Assembly: GCA_947630345.1 (NCBI GenBank)
Contig: CANRHF010000021.1
Coordinates: 1-16,815 of the forward strand
Origin: an uncultured Oscillospiraceae bacterium
GTDB taxonomy: Bacteria; Bacillota; Clostridia; Oscillospirales; Oscillospiraceae
Reading direction: 5' to 3'
DNA: 16,815 nt
Every line of letters starts with the position of its first letter. The first letter of the stretch is position 1. The position numbers and the translations under genes were made by a program. The notes under the pieces were generated by a model that saw only the letters and a list, made by a program, of their open reading frames with translations, was not told the DNA's origin and searched no databases. Below are positions 8,203 to 13,475 of the stretch, piece by piece.

Positions 8203-9069
8203 ATGATGAAAAAGAAAATGACCTGGATCCTCTGGGCGCTGAAAATTTTGATCGGCAGCGCCCTGTTTGCCCTGGGATTTTCCCTGTTTCTGGAACCCAA
8301 GAATCTAAACGCCGGCGGTCTGTCCGGCCTCTCCATGGTGCTGTGCCACATCCTTCACATCGACGAGGTGGGCGTGGTGACGCTGCTGCTGAACCTGCCC
8401 CTGTTTGCCCTCGGCGGCGTGAAGATCGGAAAGAAATTCTTCTTTGGCTCCCTGATCGGCATGGCTTCCAGTTCTCTGCTTCTCGATGTGTTTTCCGTTT
8501 TACCCAAGCCGGAGATTGAGCCTCTGCTCTCCGCCCTCTATGGGGGCGTGCTGTGCGGCGTCGGGATCGGCCTGGTCTTCGGGGAAGGCGCCTCCACCGG
8601 CGGCTCGGATATCATCGTCCGGCTGCTGAAGCGAAAGTGGCAGCATGTGCCCATCGGTATGATCAACACCGGCTTTGACGCCATGGTGGTGACCCTGACC
8701 GGCCTGGTCTTCTGGAATGTGTCCAGCGCGCTGTACAGCGGCGTGACCATTTTCGTCACCGGGAAGATCATTGACGCGGTGGTGTACCGGTTCGACTACT
8801 CCAAGGTGGCCATGATCATCACCCAGAAATACGACGCCGTGGCAGAGAAAATCTCCCGGGAGCTGGACCGGGGCGCAACCTTCCTCTACGGAGAGGGGTC
8901 GTACAGCCATCAGAACACCAAGGTGGTGCTGACCGCCGTGCGGCAGCAGCAGCTGGCGGATCTGAAACGGCTGGTGGTGGAGATCGACCCCAACGCTTTT
9001 ATCATTGTGCAGGAAGCCCACCAGGTATTGGGAGACGGCTTTTCCCGCTATTCCAAGGACGCTCTTTGA
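8203..9069 (+). CDS. YitT family membrane protein (DUF161 + DUF2179)
   Basis: This is a 288-residue integral membrane protein. About five to six hydrophobic segments lie in residues 6-190 (for example 8-30, 55-75, 82-105, 112-130 and 150-172). They include the family signature GGxSGLSMV near 38-46 and GEGASTGGSDIIVRLL near 128-143. The C-terminal soluble DUF2179 domain (about 205-288) ends in IDPNAFIIVQEAHQVLGDGF, typical for YitT proteins. Its molecular function is unknown. Starts at ATG 8203 and ATG 8206 are both possible; AAAAGGGG (8191-8198) is spaced better for 8206. It sits 19 nt after parC and 15 nt before the next gene, so it is probably part of the topoisomerase operon. Confidence 0.9.
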   Translation: MMKKKMTWILWALKILIGSALFALGFSLFLEPKNLNAGGLSGLSMVLCHILHIDEVGVVTLLLNLPLFALGGVKIGKKFFFGSLIGMASSSLLLDVFSVLPKPEIEPLLSALYGGVLCGVGIGLVFGEGASTGGSDIIVRLLKRKWQHVPIGMINTGFDAMVVTLTGLVFWNVSSALYSGVTIFVTGKIIDAVVYRFDYSKVAMIITQKYDAVAEKISRELDRGATFLYGEGSYSHQNTKVVLTAVRQQQLADLKRLVVEIDPNAFIIVQEAHQVLGDGFSRYSKDAL

Positions 9070-9084
9070 GAAAGGAGGCGCGCC

Positions 9085-10434
9085 GTGAAAAGACTGACAG
9101 CGCTGCTGCTGGCCATATGCCTGCTTTTGGCCGGATGCAGCGGTTGGATGGACGGAGAATATCACAATGTCCGGCTCCACACCGAGGAGAGCGGCGCGCC
9201 GACCGTGGATTTTTTGCAGGCGGAGGACTATAACGACCTGCTCAGGGCCCTGACCGAGATGGTGGAAGGGGACCTGGAAACCGGCACCATCTCCGTGGAC
9301 GGCTATCCCCAGGAGAGGCTTTCGCCGGATATGGACACCGCGATTCGGGCCCTGCGAAATTCTACGCCTTTGGGGGCCTATATCGTGGATAACATCACCT
9401 ATGAGCAGGGCATCAGCGGCGGTGTGCCGGCAGTGGCCGTGACCATTCACTATAACGGGAACCGCCCCTACGTCCGGCGGATGCGCCGGGTGGAGACCAT
9501 GCAGCAGGTGCAAAACCTGATCCAGTCCGCTCTGAACCAGGTGGAGGACCGGCTGGTGGTGCAGGTCGACCAGTTTTCCAATGTGGATTTCGCCCAATTC
9601 GTTCGGGACTACGGCGAGGCCCACCCGGAGGTGGTCATGGAGGCGCCGGAGGTGACGGTGAACGCCTACCCCACCCAGGGCGCGACCCGGATTCTGGAGG
9701 TACGGTTCGTCTACCAGAACAGTCGGGAGGATCTAAAAAATATGCAGAGCCGGGTGCAGCCGCTGTTTACCTCGGCCAGGCTCTATATCAGCGGCGGCTC
9801 TTCCATTTGGGAACGGTTCAGTCTGCTCTATTTCTTCCTCATGGCCCGGGACAACTATCAAATCGACACATCCCTGACCCCCGCTTACAGTCTGCTGATC
9901 CACGGGGTGGGGGACAGCCGGGCCTTTGCCCTGGTGTACGCCGCCATGTGCCATCAGTCCGGGCTGACCTGCTATACCGTTGCGGGCACCAAGGATGGGG
10001 AAAGCCGTTTCTGGAACATCGTTGGGGACGGGGACAGCTACCGGCACCTGGATCTTTTGAGCTGCTGGAACGCCGGAAGCTTCCAGCTGCTGACCGACCA
10101 GGAAATGACCGGCTATGTGTGGGATTATTCCGCTTACCCCGCCTGCGAGCCGGAAGAGCCGGAGGAGACGGAGCCTACCCAGGCGGAATCGGAACCAACG
10201 GAGCCAACGGCCGCCACCGAGCCGCCCCAGGAGACCGCCGGGGAGCCCTTCGTCCCACCGCTGCCGACCGATGCGCCTGTTACGCCGCCGCCGGCGACCA
10301 GCGCACCTACGGAGCCGACGGCGCCAGCCACCGACCCGCCGGAGACCTCTCAACCTGCGGAGCCTTCCGAGCCACCGCCGGAGAGCACCGGAGAAGGGGA
10401 GGGACCCACCTCCCAGCCATCAGAAGGAGAGTAG
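9085..10434 (+). CDS. lipoprotein with degenerate transglutaminase-like domain and Pro/Glu/Thr tail
   Basis: The 449-residue product starts at GTG 9085, after a perfect AAAGGAGG with 6-nt spacing. A lipoprotein signal ends in LLAGC (Cys18). Residues 20-230 are an unrecognised extracellular domain. Residues 255-330 follow the transglutaminase-like core, but GVGDSRAFA (274-282) has Gly276 where the catalytic Cys is expected. SRFWNIV (307-313) has Arg308 in place of His, while Asp323 in HLDL remains. It is therefore probably not a cysteine protease or transglutaminase. Residues 354-449 are low complexity, rich in Pro, Glu, Thr and Ala, likely disordered and perhaps a wall-spanning or glycosylated tail. 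It is the last gene of the parE-parC-yitT run; no functional link is obvious. Confidence 0.8.
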   Translation: MKRLTALLLAICLLLAGCSGWMDGEYHNVRLHTEESGAPTVDFLQAEDYNDLLRALTEMVEGDLETGTISVDGYPQERLSPDMDTAIRALRNSTPLGAYIVDNITYEQGISGGVPAVAVTIHYNGNRPYVRRMRRVETMQQVQNLIQSALNQVEDRLVVQVDQFSNVDFAQFVRDYGEAHPEVVMEAPEVTVNAYPTQGATRILEVRFVYQNSREDLKNMQSRVQPLFTSARLYISGGSSIWERFSLLYFFLMARDNYQIDTSLTPAYSLLIHGVGDSRAFALVYAAMCHQSGLTCYTVAGTKDGESRFWNIVGDGDSYRHLDLLSCWNAGSFQLLTDQEMTGYVWDYSAYPACEPEEPEETEPTQAESEPTEPTAATEPPQETAGEPFVPPLPTDAPVTPPPATSAPTEPTAPATDPPETSQPAEPSEPPPESTGEGEGPTSQPSEGE

Positions 10435-10484
10435 CGAATTTTCGTGCTTTTCTCACCCGCGGGAAGAATTTGTCAAAAGGGGTA

Positions 10485-10512
10485 TTGACAAACCAGGAAT
10501 TTTTGATATAAT
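10485..10512 (+). promoter_or_regulatory. strong promoter of tRNA-Gly
   Basis: Consensus TTGACA (10485-10490), a 16-nt spacer and consensus TATAAT (10507-10512) with a TGA extension stand 12 bp before the tRNA 5' end. Confidence 0.9.
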
Positions 10513-10524
10513 TTCTTTGGTCCC

Positions 10525-10600
10525 GCGGGTGTAGCTCATCCGGTAGAGCGCCACCTTGCCAAGGTGGAGGTAGCGAGTTCGAGCCTCGTCACCCGCTCCA
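10525..10600 (+). tRNA. tRNA-Gly (anticodon GCC)
   Basis: A full 76-nt cloverleaf can be folded by eye. The acceptor GCGGGTG (10525-10531) pairs with CACCCGC (10590-10596), followed by T and an encoded CCA (10598-10600). The D arm is GCTC...GAGC. The anticodon stem CCACC/GGTGG encloses loop TTGCCAA with anticodon GCC at 10558-10560. The T arm is GCGAG-TTCGAGC-CTCGT with one G-U pair. It reads GGC/GGU glycine codons. Confidence 0.97.
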
Positions 10601-10601
10601 A

Positions 10602-10632
10602 AAGCGGCATTTTCCCTGAGAAAATGCCGCTT
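10602..10632 (+). terminator. hairpin after tRNA-Gly (leaky terminator or processing stem)
   Basis: AAGCGGCATTTT (10602-10613) and AAAATGCCGCTT (10621-10632) form a perfect 12-bp stem, 13 bp with the C-G closing pair. It is followed by TTATCC rather than a T-run, so termination may be incomplete. Confidence 0.65.
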
Positions 10633-10654
10633 ATCCTATATTCAGGAGATTAAA

Positions 10655-11338
10655 ATGGCAAGCTATGTGATTTCGGATATCCACGGCGAGGCGGACCGGT
10701 TCGACAAAATGCTGGAGACCGTCGGCTTTTCAGAAAACGACACCCTCTATATTCTGGGGGATGTGGTGGACCGGGGCCCGGCGGGGGTGGAGCTGCTGGA
10801 GCGGATCCGGAGGACCCCCAATATGGTCATGCTTCTGGGAAATCACGAGTACATGTGCTTGCAGTGCTATGATCCAAACGCTACGGAGAAGGATCACCGC
10901 CGCTGGGCCCGCAACGGCAACGCCCCCACGCTGGCGGGGCTGGCGTCCCTGCCGGAGGCCCGGCGGGAGAAGCTTCTATCCTTTCTCAAGGCCCTGCCCA
11001 CCTTTTTGGAGGTCCGGGTGGGGGAGCGGGACTTCTATCTGGTCCACGGCTTCCCCGGGGAAAATGTCCACGACCGGGTCTGGGGCCGTCCCACGCTGGC
11101 CACGCCCAATCCCATCCCCGAGCGGCAGCTGATCATCGGGCATACCCCGGTGCTGAGCCTGCTGGTGGAGGAGGCCCTGGAAGACGCCTATATTCTGGGC
11201 ATGACCTCCCGTGGGGAGCGGCTGACCATTCTCCACGCCCCGGGCTATATCGATATCGACTGCGGCTGCGGCCACCAGCTGCCGGTGAAGGCCCTGGCCT
11301 GCCTGCGCCTGGACGATGGGGCGGAATTCTACGTTTAG
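10655..11338 (+). CDS. metallophosphoesterase, PPP serine/threonine phosphatase-like
   Basis: This is a 227-residue cytoplasmic protein of the calcineurin-like phosphoesterase superfamily. All PPP motifs are present: SDIHG (7-11, Asp8/His10), GDVVDRG (35-41), GNHE (62-65), LVHG (129-132) and IGHTP (161-165). The dinuclear metal site should therefore be intact. It resembles the small bacterial PPP phosphatases and ApaH/PrpE relatives; the substrate (phosphoprotein or dinucleotide polyphosphate) cannot be told from sequence. ATG 10655 follows AGGAG with 6-nt spacing. It starts 22 nt after the tRNA hairpin with no promoter of its own that I can see, and the next gene starts 40 nt after its stop. 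Confidence 0.9.
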   Translation: MASYVISDIHGEADRFDKMLETVGFSENDTLYILGDVVDRGPAGVELLERIRRTPNMVMLLGNHEYMCLQCYDPNATEKDHRRWARNGNAPTLAGLASLPEARREKLLSFLKALPTFLEVRVGERDFYLVHGFPGENVHDRVWGRPTLATPNPIPERQLIIGHTPVLSLLVEEALEDAYILGMTSRGERLTILHAPGYIDIDCGCGHQLPVKALACLRLDDGAEFYV

Positions 11339-11378
11339 AAAATACGCCGGCATCGGCGAATCATAAGGAGGAACCCCT

Positions 11379-11984
11379 ATGTTGGATCTGCGGCAATTTC
11401 AATGGACCCGTCAACCAAAGAGTTACGCGTTTCTGGAGGAAGGGCTGGAGGTGATCACGGCGCCCCACACGGATCTGTGGCAGCGCACCTATTATCACTT
11501 CCGCAACGACAATGCCCCGGTCTTCCAGATGGAGACGGAGGAGCAGTTCTTCTCTTTCCAGGTCAAGACCACTTTTGAGAGCAAGCACCGGTTCGACCAG
11601 TGCGGCGTGGTGATGTACCTGGACAGCGAAAATTGGCTGAAGGGCTCTATCGAGTACGAAAACGAGACCTTCCAGCACCTGGGCAGCGTGGCCACGAACC
11701 ATGGCTACTCCGACTGGGCCACCACCGCCATCGACGCCTCCGTTCGCTCCATGTGGTACCGCCTCAGCCGGCGGCAGGACGATTTCTGCATCGAGTGCTC
11801 CACCGACGGGGTCCATTTCAGTCAGATGCGGGTGTGCCATATGTGGGAGGCCCAGGGGCGGATCCGCTTCGGCGTCTACGCCTGCAGCCCCGAGGACTCC
11901 TCCTTCCGGGCGGTGTTTACCGACATGGAGCTGACCGAATGCAAGTGGCTGGTTCACGACGGCCAGCAGCCCGACGAGGAATGA
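11379..11984 (+). CDS. DUF1349 domain-containing protein
   Basis: This is a 201-residue soluble protein without a signal peptide, spanning the whole DUF1349 fold (a concanavalin-like beta-sandwich). Diagnostic stretches are FSFQVKTTF near 57-65, DQCGVVMYLDSENWLKGSIEYEN near 72-94, SVRSMWYRLSRRQDDFCIECSTDGVHF near 120-147, and RIRFGVYACSPEDSSFRAVFTDM near 161-183. Members are small stand-alone proteins sometimes annotated as enolase regulators or glycan-related; the real function is not established. ATG 11379 has AAGGAGG 7 nt upstream. It probably forms a unit with the preceding phosphoesterase gene and is closed by the hairpin at 12018-12047. Confidence 0.88.
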   Translation: MLDLRQFQWTRQPKSYAFLEEGLEVITAPHTDLWQRTYYHFRNDNAPVFQMETEEQFFSFQVKTTFESKHRFDQCGVVMYLDSENWLKGSIEYENETFQHLGSVATNHGYSDWATTAIDASVRSMWYRLSRRQDDFCIECSTDGVHFSQMRVCHMWEAQGRIRFGVYACSPEDSSFRAVFTDMELTECKWLVHDGQQPDEE

Positions 11985-12017
11985 GTCTCCAAAAAAGATC
12001 GATTTTTGTCAGAAATG

Positions 12018-12047
12018 CGCGCCCTCCGGAGCTTTCCGGGGGGCGCG
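12018..12047. terminator. hairpin between convergent genes
   Basis: Left arm 12018-12030 and right arm 12035-12047 make a 13-bp GC-rich stem with one G-U pair and a GCTT loop. It lies between the ends of the DUF1349 gene (+) and the small membrane protein gene (-). No T-run follows on either strand, so strength is uncertain. Confidence 0.65.
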
Positions 12048-12075
12048 TAATGTCATTATTGGAATTGTGCCGCTT

Positions 12076-12603
12076 TTATGCCCGCGCCGTTTTCGGACCC
12101 TGGCAGGCGTCGTCGGCTTCTTGTTCGCTGTGGGCTTTTTCCCATTTGCTCCGGAGCAGCTGGCCCAGGCCATAGACGGCCGGCGGCAGCGCGTAGGCAA
12201 ACACGTAGACGCCTATCCCGGACCTTAACCCAATGGCGCGCAGAGTCGCCTCCAGCGTCCCCTCCATGCAGATTTGGGACCAGAAGGGCAGATATACGAC
12301 CGCGTGCAGAACAAACGCCGCTCCCGCCCAGATCACGATGGTCACGAGACCTCCAACCAACCCGGGCCGGCAGACGCGGGGCGTGAACCACCCCATCATC
12401 ATCCAGAACAGGAGAATCAGGACCCCGTTGGCGAGGTATTCGCCAAAGTCCATCAAATTGGCGAGGTGGACCGATCCATGGAATACAAACATCAGCAAAT
12501 AATAGATGGCTACACCAAATAAATCGGCCAGGATTTGGGCCAGCAATATCCACAAAAGCTGCTGGATGGTGATTTCGATCCGGTTTTGAATTTTTTCCTT
12601 CAT
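12076..12603 (-). CDS. small integral membrane protein, function unknown
   Basis: The 175-residue product starts at ATG 12603, which has an AGGAAGGGG site about 6 nt upstream. A longer TTG start (12630) is unlikely because it lies at the predicted transcription start. Hydrophobic segments are visible at about 13-35, 52-72, 84-105 and 120-145 (LLWILLAQILADLFGVAIYYLL, GVLILLFWMMMGWF, GGLVTIVIWAGAAFVLHAVVYL, GVYVFAYALPPAVYGL), suggesting four membrane helices. The tail from about 155 is charged and cytoplasm-like. I do not recognise the family. It has its own consensus promoter and is convergent with the DUF1349 gene. Confidence 0.75.
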   Translation of the reverse strand: MKEKIQNRIEITIQQLLWILLAQILADLFGVAIYYLLMFVFHGSVHLANLMDFGEYLANGVLILLFWMMMGWFTPRVCRPGLVGGLVTIVIWAGAAFVLHAVVYLPFWSQICMEGTLEATLRAIGLRSGIGVYVFAYALPPAVYGLGQLLRSKWEKAHSEQEADDACQGPKTARA

Positions 12604-12635
12604 AACGACCCCTTCCTTCTTATTTTTCAATTCTT

Positions 12636-12664
12636 ATTATAGGGCATGGAGATAATGATGTCAA
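12636..12664 (-). promoter_or_regulatory. consensus promoter of the small membrane protein gene
   Basis: Read on the minus strand, TTGACA (12664-12659), a 17-nt spacer and TATAAT (12641-12636) match the vegetative consensus fully. The predicted start near 12629 supports translation from 12603. Confidence 0.88.
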
Positions 12665-12788
12665 GCGGCGGACATAGAGAAAATAGGGTCCCGGAATTTG
12701 ACTGGCACACCTCACGATGACCCATGAAGTGCATACTTTCACAAGGCACCACTCCTTTTTTGGCATGATGTTCTACGTAATATGTAGT
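12665..12788. other. intergenic stretch without a supported gene
   Basis: No gene is convincing here. On the minus strand an AAAGGAG-like site precedes a 40-codon frame (12742-12620), but its product has no protein-like features and its end overlaps the promoter and start region of the membrane protein gene. Base composition becomes AT-rich from about 12750. Confidence 0.5.
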
Positions 12789-12822
12789 ATAGCATATTGT
12801 GATTATAATTACAATATGCTAT
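12789..12822. promoter_or_regulatory. 34-bp near-perfect palindrome upstream of the XRE regulator gene
   Basis: Arms 12789-12800 and 12811-12822 are perfect 12-bp inverted repeats. The central ATTATAAT (12802-12809) is itself palindromic, so only one symmetric pair (12801/12810) breaks the dyad. The centre gives TATAAT on both strands. A T-run follows on +. It could be an operator, a bidirectional -10 or a terminator. Confidence 0.6.
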
Positions 12823-12836
12823 TTTTGAAAAAAGGA

Positions 12837-12861
12837 TATAATTTTCATATAAGATGAAAAT
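12837..12861 (+). promoter_or_regulatory. -10 element and leader inverted repeat of the XRE gene
   Basis: TATAAT at 12837-12842 is a probable -10; no good -35 is visible. ATTTTCAT (12841-12848) and ATGAAAAT (12854-12861) form a perfect 8-bp inverted repeat across the expected transcription start, just before the GTG start. It is a candidate site for autoregulation. Confidence 0.45.
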
Positions 12862-12866
12862 ATGGG

Positions 12867-13070
12867 GTGGTTACCATCGTTGACTATAGCCCCCTCTGGG
12901 AAACCATGCGGGCGCGAGGCGTTTCCCAATATAAATTACTTCAGTGCGGAATTGACAATAAGACGCTGGATTCGCTGAAAAAGAATAAAAATATCACGAT
13001 GTTGACGCTTGAAAAGTTATGTTCCATTATAGGCTGTACGCCTAATGAAATTGTTCGTTTTACAAAGTAA
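12867..13070 (+). CDS. small Cro/CI (XRE) family HTH transcriptional regulator
   Basis: This is a 67-residue, single-domain DNA-binding protein. YSPLWETMRARGVSQYKLL (7-25), GIDNKTLDSLKKNKNITM (28-45) and LTLEKLCSIIGCTPNEIVRF (46-65) follow the short Firmicutes XRE proteins that consist of the helix-turn-helix only. Recognition-helix residues lie around 30-38. The start GTG 12867 has no good ribosome binding site, so a leaderless or weakly translated message is possible. It is far more AT-rich than the surrounding genes, which suggests transfer. Palindromes directly upstream are candidate operators, and a strong terminator follows. Such regulators often control their own or a neighbouring mobile-element gene; no clear target is adjacent. 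Confidence 0.85.
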   Translation: MVTIVDYSPLWETMRARGVSQYKLLQCGIDNKTLDSLKKNKNITMLTLEKLCSIIGCTPNEIVRFTK

Positions 13071-13083
13071 GTTGTAGTTTTTT

Positions 13084-13122
13084 ATGGGAGCAGGTCTGCG
13101 ATGCCCTGCTCCCATTTTGTTT
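13084..13122 (+). terminator. rho-independent terminator of the XRE gene
   Basis: ATGGGAGCAGG (13084-13094) and CCTGCTCCCAT (13105-13115) form an 11-bp perfect stem with a 10-nt loop. TTTGTTT follows, and the stem starts 14 bases after the stop codon. Confidence 0.85.
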
Positions 13123-13123
13123 G

Positions 13124-13225
13124 AGCAAACTACCGATTCTTCATGAACTGTGTCAGGGGCTGGAAATGGACCTGCGCGATTTTTTCCAATCACCGCTTTT
13201 CAAAGAGAATCATTTGGAGCCATGA
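13124..13225 (+). pseudogene. C-terminal remnant of an XRE-family regulator
   Basis: In the frame ending with TGA at 13223-13225, about 33 codons read as the end of a Firmicutes XRE regulator. Key pieces are LPILHELCQGLEMDLRDFF and SPLF. This matches the usual end of the HTH (xLxxLCxxLxxxLxDFFxSPLF). The N-terminal part with the recognition helix is missing, and immediately upstream is the terminator of the preceding gene. I read it as a deletion scar. No start codon with a ribosome binding site is present. The family match is from memory of the motif, not a search. Confidence 0.55.
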
Positions 13226-13242
13226 TCATTGCGAATATGTAC

Positions 13243-13277
13243 AAAGCTCCCGAAAACGGCCTGTTTTCGGGGGCTTT
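13243..13277 (+). terminator. terminator-like hairpin after the XRE remnant
   Basis: Arms 13243-13257 and 13263-13277 form a 15-bp stem with one G-U pair and a GGCCT loop. The right arm ends in CTTT. It lies 17 bases after the remnant's stop, where its original terminator would be. Confidence 0.7.
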
Positions 13278-13287
13278 AAATCGAGAT

Positions 13288-13320
13288 TAATCCAAGATAA
13301 ATCCAAGATAAATCCAAGAC
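13288..13320 (+). repeat. three tandem 11-bp repeats
   Basis: The unit AAATCCAAGAT occurs at 13288-13298 (first base T), 13299-13309 (exact) and 13310-13320 (last base C). The period is about one helical turn, so bound proteins would line up on one face. Confidence 0.85.
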
Positions 13321-13475
13321 GAAATGTAGACAAACTCTCTTTGCGGAACTTCTACAACCTCATTCATCAATGTTCACCAAATCGTAGGTGCGGCAAACTT
13401 TAATCTTTCTGTTTTGACCCCCATCCTTGCGGCAGCAATGATCCGCTTCGCCTTAGAACGAATAAATTCTGCCTA

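Larger units (their letters stand above)
13071..13475. other. gene-poor remnant region
   Basis: This stretch contains two intrinsic-terminator-like hairpins, a decayed HTH gene end and three 11-bp tandem repeats (listed separately). From 13321 to 13475 I see no gene, RNA or clear signal on either strand. A long forward frame (13143-13403) runs through the hairpin and repeats and is not protein-like. Confidence 0.6.

Noticed and set aside
12066..12553. Alternative minus-strand frame overlapping the small membrane protein gene
   Set aside because: The frame with an AGGAAGGGG site, consensus promoter and four hydrophobic helices is far better supported.
12620..12742. 40-codon minus-strand frame with an AAAGGAG-like site and GTG start
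   Set aside because: The composition looks random, and its end overlaps the consensus promoter and leader of the membrane protein gene. It could be a leader peptide, but nothing supports this.
13143..13403. Forward frame of 86 codons
   Set aside because: It runs through a terminator hairpin and the tandem repeats, lacks a ribosome binding site, and its product is not protein-like. Another frame in the same DNA reads as an XRE remnant.
13321..13475. Possible recombinase gene remnant on the minus strand
   Set aside because: A few residues loosely recalled the ends of serine recombinases, but the match is too short and I could not support it.
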